DNA from: Glossina fuscipes
Lineage: Eukaryota; Arthropoda; Insecta; Diptera; Glossinidae
Direction: 5' to 3'
Length of the DNA stretch: 64,000 nucleotides
Assembly (NCBI RefSeq): GCF_014805625.2
Contig: NW_023998459.1
Location: 62,001-126,000 of the forward strand
The notes below the pieces were generated by a model. It saw only the letters and a list, made by a program, of their open reading frames with translations, searched no databases and had not been told where the DNA came from. Below, piece by piece: positions 1 through 11,347 of the stretch (the first letter of the stretch is position 1; the number at the start of each line of letters is the position of its first letter). The translations under genes and the position numbers were made by a program.

Positions 1-822
1 ATATGTATATATACAAAGATATATTTATTTATTTATCCTAAAACCTTTCACTGCTAATTAAAACTGATTTTTGTATTATACAAAGAGCGTTTAAGAGATT
101 ATCACGTAAATAAAAAACAAATTAATCAGTATAATCGGTTGGTTTAACACTTTAAAAAGTGACGTTTAACTTTCACTCATATGAAGGATCCTGATGTGTA
201 TATATATGTATATATATATATATATATAGACGTCTATCCTATAATGCGGTTAATTCCTACCATATTGTATCAAAATCTGTTTTGCGCAGTGGTTGCCAAG
301 TTGTGTTATAGGAGACTTTGAATTAATATAAATCAAGACAATGTGCAATTTTATGATATCTGAAACTTCATTCCATACAAGTAGACAATAAACAAGAAAT
401 CAACGTTATGATGAAATATAAAAATTAAATATATTTACAAAAAACAATTACAATAAAATTAGTTTTAAAGTAGTAGTAGTATAAACGATTAATTAAAAAC
501 GAAGACAAAAAGTTGTTTTAAAGGGATCCAGCGGAATACATGTTCGATTTCTTGAAAAAGTGTCATATCACAACCATGTTATAATAACGGCAAATTTTGT
601 ACCGCGAAAACTTGAAACCGTGTTCCGTGTTCTAGGACGCACGCTGGTATATATTTATTTATTTAATTATTTACATATACTAAGCATGTGCATCTTTCTT
701 ACATTCTTGATCAATCTGCTTCGAAAACTTTTTCTTTTGCCTGCATGTTTGCGAGCATTGCAATAAAACGCGTCGCAAACACCGTTCATATTTTAGTAAA
801 CAAAACTCCAAGTGCATCTACA
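1..822. other. Non-coding AT-rich DNA
   Basis: No coding region recognised. An alternating TA/TG microsatellite lies at about 198-228. A 68-residue open frame at 560-766 has a hydrophobic low-complexity composition and resembles no family I know, so I treat it as chance. Confidence 0.6.
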
Positions 823-824
823 TA

Positions 825-2008
825 TTAGTTTGGGGAAAAAGAAATCCATTATTTTTATATGAACTTCAGGACTTTATTTAACATGCTTCGGATTGAAAAA
901 CTCTAGTAGTCGATTTTCACAATCCTCCCTAGATTTCAATTTTTTATCATTAAAGAAATTTTGCAACGCAAGAAAAAGATGATAATCGCTTGGTGCCAAG
1001 TCCGGACTGTATGGCGGATGCATTAAAACTTCCCAACCAAGCTCCCGAAGTTTCTGGCGAGTCACTGTAGATGTGTGTGGCCTAGCGTTGTCCTGGTGGA
1101 ACACGACACCTCTCCTGTTGGCCATTCTGGCCGTTTCTGGTCAATCGCTATCTTCAAACGGTCCAGTTGTTGACAGTAGAGATCAGAATTTAGCGTTTGG
1201 CCATATGGAAGCAACTCATAATAAATAATCCCCTTCCAGTCCCACCAAATGCGTAGCAAAACCTTCCAGGCCGTTAGTCCTGGTTTGACCACCGTTTGAG
1301 GTGCTTCACCGCTCTTTGACCACGATCGTTTTCGCACAGGGTTATCGTATGTGATCCATTTCTCATCTCCAGTCACCATCCGTTTAAGAAATGGGTCTAT
1401 CTCATTCCGTTTGGCCAAGGCTTCGCAGAGGGAAATTCGATCCATCACGTTTTTTCCTGTTAATTGGTGTGGCACCCAAACATCGAGCTTCTTTTTGAAT
1501 CCAGCTTTGTGTAAATGGTTTAAAACTGTTTTATGGACGATTTTTAGCTCCTGGGCGATGTTACGACTGCTAACATCCCGGTCAACTTCGATCATTTCTC
1601 CGATTTTATCGACATTTTCGACGACCGGCCTACCTGTGCGAGGTGCATCTTTAACATCAAAAATTCCTGAACGGAATCTACGAAACCAAAATTGCACATA
1701 ATTGGCTGTTACAGTATCGGAACCATAAACACCATTCACAATTTTAGCCGCCTGGCTTGCATTTTCGCCTTTGTCAAAGAAAAACTGTAAAATGTATCGA
1801 ATTTTCTCTTTGTTCACTTCCATTTTTAACACGCTGTAACTCACAACTGAATGCACCAAACAAAAAACAGCAGAAGAATTTTTTTTACTGCGAAATGTCA
1901 CCTTTCCAACGAGCATAAATATGAAATTGTTTGATCGATACTTTACGAGAAATCTATCAGTGCAGCCATCTACCGAAAAAATAATAGATTTCTTTTTCCC
2001 CAAACTAA
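825..2008 (-). mobile_element. mariner transposon, mellifera subfamily, internally deleted
   Basis: Both ends carry the same inverted repeat of about 30 bp, beginning TTAGTTTGGGGAAAAAG and reading inward, with one mismatch that I can see. The element is flanked by TA at 823-824 and 2009-2010, the target duplication expected of Tc1/mariner elements. Its length of 1,184 bp is roughly 100 bp shorter than a full-length mariner. The transposase lies on the minus strand and resembles the honey-bee-type (mellifera) subfamily. Because both ends are intact, the copy could in principle still be moved by a transposase supplied elsewhere, although its own is broken. Confidence 0.93.
874..1823 (-). pseudogene. 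mariner transposase, frameshifted and C-terminally truncated
   Basis: Cut-and-paste transposase of the DD34D group. I place the start at the ATG at 1823 (residues MEVNKEKIR), because the upstream part of the open frame reads through the terminal repeat. The N-terminal helix-turn-helix domain includes the linker APRTGRP and later WVPHQLT. The first catalytic Asp is in TGDEKW; the second (FHQDNARPH) and third (SPDLAPSDYHLF) are in another frame. The frame change falls at about 1128, where one base appears to be missing just after KRPE. The protein then stops at 874-876 after KHVK, lacking roughly the last 30 residues found in relatives, close to the 3' terminal repeat. All three catalytic Asp codons survive. 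The frameshift makes this copy inactive. Confidence 0.92.
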
Positions 2009-2010
2009 TA

Positions 2011-2395
2011 TATACATTCATTCCTAAGTAATGCTACGACAATTTTTCTAATGTGATTATGCAGAAATTTATTTGCCATCGGGAAGGTGTGTTCCTGTAT
2101 AAACACAATAGTTTTTTGGAAAATTTATTTCTGTATTTTATTGTTACCACTTTTTTTTTTTGGCAAAAAAGATATGCTGAAAAAAAATATAATAAAAAGA
2201 TAATTGATAAAAACAAAATTGACAGTACTACGATCCATACCTACCCTAATGTCGGTACAAACCATATTTCACAGCTACACGCAACCAACCTTGAGAAAAT
2301 AAGGATGATGGCACTGGCAAGAGTGCGCGTTGTTCACATTGTTTTAACAATGGATCTACTCCTCCAGTCTGCAATTGCAGACATACACAATTAAA
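2011..2395. other. Non-coding stretch after the mariner
   Basis: Contains a T-rich run at 2150-2160. Open frames on both strands are short and low in complexity. Nothing recognised. Confidence 0.5.
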
Positions 2396-2399
2396 AACA

Positions 2400-2720
2400 C
2401 GTACTTTGCGACCAAGTGTACTTTGTACTCTCTCGATGCATTTTTTTAATAACAATTTTAATATGGGCTTCTTTTCCTTAACTTGGGAAACCAGCTTTAT
2501 TATTCCTTTGTACAAGACTAAACTATTGGGATCATTCGAGGCAGATCAAATACAATTGCATCTGATAACTTTTTGTACTTTAACATTTCTCAGGACATTT
2601 CTCTCTTTTTCAGTCACGGTACGTAACAATTGCGATTGCCGGTGATTTCTTAAAAGACGGTTAAATTTATTCGTGGTTGGGTTTCCTCTTATTGTCTGCT
2701 AAACTTTATCAACCTTAATG
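2400..2720 (+). mobile_element. LINE reverse-transcriptase shard (Jockey/CR1-like)
   Basis: The frame from about 2406 reads FFNNNFNMGFFSLTWETSF, then IIPLYKT. This matches the palm region of insect LINE reverse transcriptases, where a Phe-Asn-x-Ser-Leu stretch is followed by Gly-x-Phe-Pro-x-x-Trp-Lys and Ile-Pro-x-x-Lys. About 150 bp downstream a second frame reads GDFLKDG, resembling the later QHGF-x-KGRS motif. The two pieces are in the expected order but are separated by frame changes and stops. A decayed fragment; family assignment is by eye. Confidence 0.45.
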
Positions 2721-2739
2721 TTCCGAATCGGTCTTCACG

Positions 2740-4439
2740 ATATTATATTTCTTGAGGACTGCTCTTTCATGCATTGTGCGTTGAATTCTCTACATAAGCT
2801 TGATAACGGTAATTATTACCACTTCACACACCACTACTTATTCTGACAATCACTGATTTTATCAATACACCTGAAAATAATAATAAATATTTACAAATTG
2901 GAAAGTTCAATTTATAGACATTTTGTATTTATATCGGTTTGCAGTGCATTCATAGCTAATGAAATGCTTAAATAAATGTTATAATGTTGGAATTATATTA
3001 TTTATATTATGAGCGTTATCATTACTATTATTATTGCTCATCGTTTTTCTTGTACGATGTAGTTAATGTAGTAAAATAGCAACGCTTGAGTTTTTTTTTT
3101 GGTATATTTTGAAGTTGATTTCATTTCAAATTTTTTTTATAACCAATTTGAAAGTATTCTTGGTACTTAAATTGGAAGTTCTCGCACACACATTGGTATT
3201 GAAGATTGGCTTAATCGCTCGAAGCCTACAGCGCCACATAAATTGGGAACACCTATGTTTTACGAAAGGAATAAAAAATTGTTTTTTTTACTCATCCCTC
3301 ATAAACTATAGTAGATAAATCTAAAAAAAATTGAACGCACATTCTATGGATGATAGCCATAGCACTTGCATAAAAATGGAAAAAATTAACCGCCTATTCG
3401 ATATTATAATGTATAAAAGTTTAATTATTTTCGCAATACCTTTATAAGGCGCAGAAACAAGCTTTAAAAACTCCAGGAATACAAATTCTTGGCCGGTTTC
3501 AAATTTGCACTACACCTAAACATATCCGTTTTTTAGTCTGTCGGTCTGTCTGCCTGCGAAACTGTGCAGGGTATTTGGTAAACATTCTTTTTCTAAAACA
3601 GAATTTGTGTGCTTATGCCGCTAATAATATCGCTATTGAGTTGTGCAAGTGTTAAATTCTAAATGCAATGTTTTTCATTTTTCCGTTGCTCATTTAAAAA
3701 AATTGATTGTGTGATTCTCTTGATATATAAAATATATGACTTTTATTAAAAAAAGAACAAGCAAAAACATTATAGGCGGACAAGGCTGACCATTAAATTC
3801 TCTATACCATTTCATTCATTTTCGTGATATTGCACTAAAAATCATACATCATTTTCATGTAAATACGTCCTTTTCATGAAACTTTCACGTTGAAAGGCAC
3901 CCAAAACGTCAACTTAAAAAATCGCCCCATTTAATCCAAATTTTTCGCGTCAGTTTAGAATGCTGAAAAATAAGTACTCAATGATGTTTATCGATGAGTT
4001 TTGAAAATTGTAATTTTTTTAAACGTAACGATATTTTAAAATTGATCGTTACGTGGTCCTTCCAGTAGTCGAAAAATATTTCCGGCTTTATCCATTTTGA
4101 ATAGAGCTGTTGCTTGGGCTAAAACGCGTTAATATACCAATTTCATGAATATATGAAAACTTGCAGTCTGCAAATTGAACTTATAAATACGTGGACACAC
4201 TGACGAACAAAAAAGGTTAGGATACGAGGTTAGGGTACGAGGGTCGGTCGGTTTAAAAATGTTTGCTATATTCTTGATTGTACAATAAACAACGAATAAA
4301 AGAAAAGAAAAATGTGTAGTTATAAGCAGTTTTGGGACGTTGCAAACAGACTGAAGACATTAGCGCGCCAACCGTGGAAGATATTATATATGATATATGT
4401 CAAAGTGATTAACCGTTCTTTAATGAGTCTAGTCTTGTT
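2740..4439. other. Non-coding intergenic DNA
   Basis: No gene recognised. A short stretch at 3530-3575 (a run of TCTGTCxGTCTG type) is reminiscent, in reverse orientation, of the dispersed repeat described at 4.4-5.1 kb and 14.6-15.1 kb. Confidence 0.45.
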
Positions 4440-5050
4440 AAGGAAAACAAAATAAACAAGTAAAAACATTATAGTGTGTCACGGGTCGCCCTGTGATGCT
4501 CTACAACATTTCGCTTATTACAGTTGTTGATATGACGACTTTTCAAAATAAGGGAAACGGTCGAGAAAGTAGTCTGATCCTACCGATTTTCAATAATGGT
4601 CGTCCTCGGACTAACAAATGTTGATGTACCAAAATTTATCATCTAACATCGAAAATATTGCGACTTGTAGGTTGAACACAAGCAAACAAGAAGAAAGACG
4701 GACAGATAAGCTTAAATCGACCAAGAAAGTGATTCTGAGTCGACTGGCACAATAAATGGTTGCGCTATCTTAAGTTCTTGTGCGTGTTGTATATCCGCAC
4801 AAAGCTAATATGCCCTCACACCGCTAGTGTAAGGGTGTAGATGTAGGGTATAAGAACTCGTGAGAATAATTATGAAGATTGGAAGGAAGCGTCTAATAGA
4901 GACGAGTAAATTAAATTACATATGTTCATTTGTAAATGAGTTATAAATAATATTGTTGAAAAAAATGAAATTCATTAAATCAATTAGTCGCTAAATAGCA
5001 GCAATCATCGAAACACCAAGCACAAGCGTAACGCACACGTTCAAATATAA
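4440..5050 (+). repeat. Dispersed non-coding repeat, copy A
   Basis: Shares ordered landmarks with 14560-15110. These are an AGACGGACAGAT segment (4695) followed by a degenerate AAATCGA..AAGTGATTCTGA stretch, then a TATATCCGCACAAA block (4790), then AATCAATTAGTCGCTAAATA (from about 4980) followed by CATCGAAA. Copy B shows each in the same order at lower identity. The arrangement is typical of old transposable-element tails in flies. No coding capacity seen. Confidence 0.55.
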
Positions 5051-6800
5051 TAGAAAAAGATTGTAAATAAAAACAAAAAACACTAAAACTGAAAATAAAA
5101 AATTTTCAAAATTGTTATCAACTAATCAAGGTTAAAAACAATTTGTTTTAAAATAAAGTGAAATAAATGAAGACTAAAGTAATGGTTTAAAGTGATATAA
5201 GAGAATTGTGCAAAAAATTGTCTGCGCTTTATGGCGTTCAGGGCTCCGTCATCAAGAAATTACGACGCAATTACATCTTTACGTATTTATGTTTCATTTT
5301 TGCTTTACCCTAGAAATCTTCTAACGTTGTCAACAAAACGCGTCAGTGTACTTTCCTATTCTGTCCTTCTTTCAATCTAAAATGTGCGAATCAACCGTTC
5401 CTTAAAGTGTATATAAATTATTGTAAACTGTTCATTTACTTCAATAGTGTCCGTCTAATCATTATAACATATGAGCTTTCTTGTTCAAATCACGAAAAAT
5501 TTCTTATGGTTTCCTTTTAATTCACCCAGAACTCAAATATCAATTTCCTTAGCAACTTACAATTTTGATTCGCTTTATGCAAAGCATTTAGTAGTCGTCG
5601 AGCAAAGAAGTTTTTGAATAGAAGTTTGGTAACTGATTTGCAGTTGTGTATCCTGTTATGCAATTTCAGATCTCATATTTTCATTTATTCATATTTAAAA
5701 AAGTTCTGTACATAATATTGCATTTCACCTGCCAATATTAGAAATGTTATTTTCAGGTCCATTTTGGTCATACGCTGTACGTAGCAACCCAAGACACCTA
5801 TTCCACTTATTAAAGAACACGTACGATTTTAACTAATCTAATCTAATCGCATCTCTATGATATTTCTTTTTAAATGTTGAATACATTACGCTAAGAAATT
5901 GAAAAGTATCTAAGGTGTGTGAGAGTATTTCAAAATTTCGTTCCTGCCAATACACGACCTATAACAAATATTTATTTCCTTACAGTACATATACCATAAA
6001 AGTGGACACGTAAATTATAGATACGATGCAATAGTTAGAAAATTGCTGGTTAACCACGATAGTTTATTGAACGGCAAAAGTTTTGCCGTCGCCACATCCA
6101 GCATCGCCGATTTTCTCCAAGGTGTCTCTTTTCATGTTAAGATCGGTTGAAACAGTTTCTTGGCGATGAGAGACACGCTCATCAGTCTACGTTTGCAGTA
6201 TCGAGCACCTTAACATTTAACTGATTTTCTCATAACCGTGCATGCTCGCTTTTCGCTTAGCTCCAGACATTTTCTACCAATGATTTCTGTAGCGATTTAA
6301 AGGTCGGACCTGCTGATTATTTATGCACTCAAACTGGAAACAATATCCAAGCTTTCTTTCTTGTCATTTGATCATAAAAGTTCTGCAAAACGATGGACGA
6401 AGCAAGAGATAAATGAACATAATTAAGACAGATGTATGGATATGGCTAAGCCGATTCAAAATTTTAGGCTAACCCCACACACACACACCCATAGGCACGT
6501 AAATGGCTTATCGGAATATCATCAAAATGAACACAAAGATTCCCTAAGACATCCACTCAAAATATTGCAAAATATATGCTATTTTAAAGCAGAGTCTAAA
6601 GAACTTTTAAAAAATTTAAAAATGTTTCAGTAACTAAAAGAACAGAACTTGTATAGGAAAAATTAAAAGATAAACACTTCTACGGAAGCGATCCCAATTT
6701 CAAAAAAAATGAACGTAAACTAAAGTAATAATTAATGAAGTACTTTCTTTGTTATAATTATTACTATTATTAATTTAGCCAGAAAATAAATTGAAAGGCT
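5051..6800. other. Non-coding intergenic DNA
   Basis: AT-rich with no recognisable gene. A CA-rich patch at 6475-6492 lies in a 65-residue open frame (6436-6633) that I regard as chance. No tRNA or other RNA gene seen. Confidence 0.5.
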
Positions 6801-6806
6801 AAAGTT

Positions 6807-6985
6807 TTAAAGCACTAGCATCCAGGTTTTTCGGCTTTTTTCTTTATTATTGCTTGAATATTTTATGCTGAAATTCCAGTTGTCTATTAACACTTCAAAT
6901 CTATTATCCATACTTACGATATGTTTGTCACGAGCTATTTTTGAGACCGGACCATTTTTGTAAAGGCGATTCTTAATTTTTATTA
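6807..6985 (-). mobile_element. piggyBac-like transposase scrap
   Basis: A 59-codon minus-strand frame, ending at a stop at 6807-6809, contains NGPVSKIARDKHIVSMDNRF followed by VLIDNWNFSI and later MLVL. In piggyBac transposases the second catalytic Asp sits in a (S/T)xDNWFTS motif followed by a hydrophobic segment and a Lys/Arg-rich NKREIP stretch. Here MDNRF and NNKEKSRK occupy those places. Sequence upstream on the minus strand (to about 7400) has short coding-like pieces in shifting frames that I could not place. It is a relic, separate from the piggyBac-like element at 26-28 kb. Confidence 0.42.
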
Positions 6986-7626
6986 TTTAAGGCCATTTCC
7001 TCTGTATAATACACAGCTTATCGCAGCAGAGTAGTATGTTGATTTCATTGGTTTGCGATTGTTACACAGTCATATAAAGTGGTTTTTTCGGTGTACTTTA
7101 AATTCCATGCTTTTTTGGGTTTACACTTGTAAACTGTTCCAGTATATTCTCGTTTTACCTGACAAAAAAGACATCATGCTATCATTAACCTGTGTAATTT
7201 CTTCATGTAGTTGACAGCAGCTACAGGCAATTACGCAAATATGATAGCGTTTAGCAAACGGGTCGTCGTATGTTTCTCCCATAATTTCAAGCGAACCCTT
7301 AAGGAATGTATGGAAAATTTTTCTTTCTTAAATTTAATCAGACGTTTTTAATAAGCGAAGTTCTTGATATTACAATCAAAGGAAAAGACAAAAATTTTCA
7401 GTGGTCTGCTAACTACAGGTAGAGGGACGCAGAAGTGGGTTTTTTTATTTGGCTTTTGAAATAAGCCTAAAACAAAAAAATTCGAAACAAAATCTTAAGA
7501 CTACATGGTCTACTTGATAAAGCTTTGAGGCCATAACCGTGATTCTATAAGGCATACAGAAGTGTGTAAGTTGAGTTTGAAAGGAAAAGACAGATCCGCT
7601 ACAATTAATTCAAAATTTGAAGATTA

Positions 7627-7760
7627 CTTGGAATTGGTTCGTTTTGTGAAAGAACTGAGTTTTCAAAAACTTTTAACTTTGGTATAAATATTTCTCTTGA
7701 TGGTGGAATATAAAAGTAATTGCCACATATATAATGTGAATTTGAAAATTAATATTCTAG
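7627..7760 (+). promoter_or_regulatory. Core promoter and 5' leader of the first M13 gene
   Basis: TATAAATA at 7683-7690 lies 71 bp before the ATG. The segment GGTATAAATATTTCTCTTGA, plus about 50 bp before it, is conserved upstream of the second M13 gene (TATA at 16225), whereas sequence further upstream no longer aligns. A TATA box here would place transcription start near 7715 and give a leader of about 45 nt. A TTCTAG just before the ATG also resembles a splice acceptor and is matched by TTCCAG in the paralogue. The TATA placement argues against an intron there, but it is not excluded. Confidence 0.55.
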
Positions 7761-9794
7761 ATGTATTTAAAGACGAATGTAGAAACGTTCAAAGTATCAA
7801 TAACCGGTTTACTATTATTCGTATTAGTAAGAAAGGACAATGGCTGTTGGGCACAAACCAGTATTGCTGATGTCGTTATTTTAAACGATTTACTAAATTG
7901 GGAGCATATAAACAGAACGTGTTTGGCACGAGATTGCGATGAGCAGGTGAATTTAAAGCAGTTGCAGCAGATCAACACATACATGAATGATGAGGCTGAC
8001 CCGTGTGAAGATTTCCACAAGTACGCTTGTGAGCATTGGAAAAAAGAACATCCAAACGAGATGACCATGGCCGCAGTTGCCTATAAACAAATCACAAAAA
8101 AACTTTTGGAAATATTTGAGGATAATAAATCAGAATTTAAAGCCGAATTACGAAACAATGCAATATACCACAAACTGAACGACTATTATAAGGTGTGTAA
8201 AGAAAACGAACAACAAAACTCGTCGATATTATGGTTGTACTTGAACGAGTTGAACGAGATGGGTTTTGTAAGGCATTCGGAAAATCCTAGCTGGTTACAG
8301 ACCTACAAGGAATTACAGCTACTTATGGATAATCCTTATTTTTGGGAGTTCAATATTAATGAGCTGAATAAATCGAGATATTTTTTAAATATTGACGTAG
8401 CTCAAAATCCGAAGAAGGCCAATATTTCAATTAATTTATACCAGGTTTTAAAAACTATCACTTCACTCTCTTTCGAAGAGTTACAAACAAAATTTCTTAC
8501 TTTGGAAAATGAAGTAAATGAAATCATTAATGGAGTCTGTCCCAGTGATTGTTCGCTACCGGAAACACTTACTTATGAAGAGCTTTTGCAAAAACAAACC
8601 TCCATTAATTGGCCAGATGTATTAAGTAATTTTAAATTACATTCCAAAGATAAGCTAAAAATTGATGGCATTGATACGTTGGAAAATTTATTTGCTTATC
8701 TAAATCGACAAGATTCTCATTTACTGTATGTTTATAACTTATTTAAGTTTCTGAGTCATTTCGAAGCTGATAAATTGAACTTCTTGGACAACGTACATAG
8801 TCCTTACAAATGTGTCCATCATATGCGTAAAATATTTGATTTACCTATGAATTATTTATACGAGAAAGTTTTCTATAGCAAGATACGAACAGAAAGCGAT
8901 CAATTGATCAAGAACGTTTTTGAGGAATTAAAACAAACGTTTGCCGAAATTGTCGAAGAAAACCAACTAAAATTTGCAGACAGAAATAAGAAATATCTCA
9001 TGAGCAAATTGAATGGGGTTTCTTTAAATATAGGAAACTTACCTGCAAATGTTTCTGATGATTTTTACCAAAATTATTTGCAAGATTATCAAGTAACAAA
9101 CAATTTCTATCTTAATCATCTTTTGGCTTTGAAGCATTATTATACTCAGCAACTTTCATTGGCGTCTTCCTTAAAGGACTCTACTCCTTGGATTTCGTTT
9201 CAAAATTACGATCCTTTTGTGCTGGACAGTGCCACTTCGACGGCTGGCTATTCTTATGTAACGGCTGCGATCACCTTACCGTTTAGTTATCTGCAAGTAC
9301 CCTTTTATACGCCTCAATTTTGGCCGTCTTTACTCTATGGGGACTTAGCAACTACTCTGGGTCATGAATTGATTCATGCTTTTGACCCTACATTTTTAAG
9401 CTTTGACAGTGATGGAAAACTAGCCAATTTGGATTTCGAATTAATTTCCAAAAACTGGCACTACAAGAACGCTATAAACTGTTTGCTCCGTATACCCACT
9501 CAGTTCTTAGAAGAGCGTGTAGCTGACGTTAGTGGAAGTCGTTTGGCTTTATTAACTTTTAAACGTAAATATTTATTTTCTCCAAGTAATGCCAAACTAT
9601 TTTTCTTACAATATGCTCAATTCTTCTGTGGGACCGCTGAGAACTTTGCAGCATTCAATGAAGAAGATACTTCCCATGATATGGATAGCGTCCGCTTAAA
9701 TTACACTATGTCGAATTTGCTAGAGTTTGCAGAGACGTTCGGCTGTCGATCGGATGCGTCTATGAATCCAAGAACTAAGTGTCAATTATGGTAA
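7761..9794 (+). CDS. Secreted M13 (neprilysin-like) zinc metallopeptidase, paralogue 1
   Basis: Intronless, 677 residues, close to the length of the M13 ectodomain. A hydrophobic segment at residues 12-23, with likely cleavage near residue 31, suggests a secreted protein rather than the type II membrane form of classical neprilysin. The N-terminal M13 signature DPCEDFHKYACEHW is present. Zinc site: H535-E536-L-I-H539, with the third ligand E585 and D589 in ERVAD. The substrate and transition-state residues corresponding to neprilysin His711 and Arg717 are H639 and R645 (same six-residue spacing). The C-terminus CQLW fits the family CxxW ending, preceded by the NP..KC arrangement. The Asn of the NAYY substrate-anchoring motif is replaced (TAGY). 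Expected to cleave peptides extracellularly. Fly neprilysin-like genes are often reproductive-tract expressed, but that is only inference here. A tandem paralogue lies 8.6 kb downstream, same strand. Confidence 0.95.
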   Translation: MYLKTNVETFKVSITGLLLFVLVRKDNGCWAQTSIADVVILNDLLNWEHINRTCLARDCDEQVNLKQLQQINTYMNDEADPCEDFHKYACEHWKKEHPNEMTMAAVAYKQITKKLLEIFEDNKSEFKAELRNNAIYHKLNDYYKVCKENEQQNSSILWLYLNELNEMGFVRHSENPSWLQTYKELQLLMDNPYFWEFNINELNKSRYFLNIDVAQNPKKANISINLYQVLKTITSLSFEELQTKFLTLENEVNEIINGVCPSDCSLPETLTYEELLQKQTSINWPDVLSNFKLHSKDKLKIDGIDTLENLFAYLNRQDSHLLYVYNLFKFLSHFEADKLNFLDNVHSPYKCVHHMRKIFDLPMNYLYEKVFYSKIRTESDQLIKNVFEELKQTFAEIVEENQLKFADRNKKYLMSKLNGVSLNIGNLPANVSDDFYQNYLQDYQVTNNFYLNHLLALKHYYTQQLSLASSLKDSTPWISFQNYDPFVLDSATSTAGYSYVTAAITLPFSYLQVPFYTPQFWPSLLYGDLATTLGHELIHAFDPTFLSFDSDGKLANLDFELISKNWHYKNAINCLLRIPTQFLEERVADVSGSRLALLTFKRKYLFSPSNAKLFFLQYAQFFCGTAENFAAFNEEDTSHDMDSVRLNYTMSNLLEFAETFGCRSDASMNPRTKCQLW

Positions 9795-11135
9795 TAGATT
9801 TAAAGAGCTACGAATATTCTCCTAGTGTTACCATTATATTTTCTCAAACAAGCAACGATATTCTAGCCAAACATGCACTGACGCATTCTAATTAACTAAC
9901 TTAAACTAGCTTAAACAAGGCCGCGCGCTGTTCTTGAATTGTTGCTGTTCTGGTTGCTCTTGACTAAAAGAATGATAAGCCTGCGATGTCCGTCTTTATC
10001 TAGAAGGCTACTATTTTCGTTAGGCGAACTTCAACTAACTGTGCACTCCCTTTAAACACACATTTAAATAATTACTGTTTTATAATATAATTGCACAGAT
10101 ATTTATATTGATATATTGACATTGTTCATTTAAATCGAGTTTGATGTGTTATCTAAATTAAGCAATAAATCTCATTTAAAAAAGTGTTTATCTGCACAAG
10201 GACTTCTGGTTTTTTTCTAATTTTTTCAGGATACTCTTTAGAATTAGGCCTGCTGTTACCGCTTTAATCGTACGTTGGGATCGTGAACTGTAAAATCCAT
10301 TTTAATAGTAAAACATTATCTGAGAAGAATTACGGATAAGAATAAGAAGTAAGAAGATTATGTATGGCCGTGGCCGACTCTTTTTTACCTATTTTTTGTA
10401 CCTTCCATTTGAAAGAAAGGAAAACAGGAAAAAGTGTGGATAATGCATATCACGCACTAGAGCAATCGCAAAACCGCTCATGATGCGTCATGCAAACAAA
10501 AGATAAAAAGAACAATGCAAATGTAAAAGACGTGCCTTTCTTCTTTTACGTTTGTTACATTTCTTTTCAAATTTTTTTTAGATAAGATAAACGCCCTGCA
10601 TGCACCTGGAGCATTTATCCGGCGCTTTAGTGACGGTTGAGAATAAATTTTTCCTTTTGTGTTCTACGTGGCCGCCATTGCTAATAATATACGTTAAAAA
10701 GTCTGACATTTTGATTAGTCTGCGCGATAGACGCGACTCAATACAAACCCCTTAATGGCGTTTCAACTAATACGAGGACAAATCGCTGTAAAGTACTAGT
10801 AATGGCTTTGCAAAATATAAATTAAGCCAAGTGTACAACGTAGAAGAGCCAAGACCAGGATTTCAACTCTCTTGTCTCTAGCGAGTCACCTGAGCTGACC
10901 GTTTGCCATTTTCGTAGTATAAATGCGTATTACGCGGGTCCTATTAATAGGGGGTCTAGTTCAACAGATGACAGACTAGAGACAGACATGTACTATCTTT
11001 TCTTGGCTTGTGCAACGTTCTTACGGTGATCCAAAATTCATCCAACAGTTATTCTAAAGCTTTCGCCAAAGCAAATGTATCGGTCCATCATAAACTTGAA
11101 CACAATCGTTCTGCCTAAACACGGTTTTAGGCAAA
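9795..11135. other. 3' flank of paralogue 1 and non-coding DNA
   Basis: The first ~100 bp aligns with the 3' flank of the second M13 gene, up to a shared GATTCTAATTAA-type stretch near 9885-9896. That marks the downstream edge of the duplication. The first polyadenylation hexamer I see is AATAAA at 10164-10169. A TATAAAT at 10918 precedes a 12-codon ATG frame at 10988; see rejected items. Otherwise nothing recognised. Confidence 0.5.
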
Positions 11136-11347
11136 GAACAGGTTTGAGGTCTCTAAAATATAGCTGTGCGCCTGGACCTGATTAGATTCTATCATATATA
11201 CACAAATCATGCTCTGTCGACCTACATGGTGTTATTTCAATGATTTAATCAGTTCTTGAAATCAGTTGCTTTTACTTTGTATTGAAAGAGTAGTTCCTTT
11301 ATTCCAATTCACAAATGTGGAAATAGACATCACGTTAAGAACTATAG
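11136..11347 (+). mobile_element. LINE reverse-transcriptase fragment, plus strand
   Basis: Plus-strand frames give GLRSLKYSCAPGPD, then FNQFLKS, then FIPIHKCGNRHHVKNYR with stops and frame changes between. This is the N-terminal half of a Jockey/CR1-type RT (Pro-Gly-Pro-Asp-Gly, then Phe-Asn-x-Ser-Leu, then Ile-Pro-x-x-Lys-x-Gly-Asn..Asn-Tyr-Arg). It meets a homologous minus-strand fragment tail-to-tail at about 11348. Confidence 0.6.

Noticed and set aside
1351..1701. 116-codon plus-strand frame
   Set aside because: Antisense shadow of the mariner transposase.
7757..8068. Minus-strand frame over the start of the M13 gene (also 16290-16595)
   Set aside because: Antisense shadow of conserved M13 coding sequence; present in both paralogues only because the DNA is duplicated.
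10918..11030. TATAAAT followed by an ATG frame MYYLFLACATFLR resembling a signal-peptide exon
   Set aside because: The frame stops after 13 codons, the only donor is a poor GTGATC, and it adjoins LINE RT debris; too little to call a gene.
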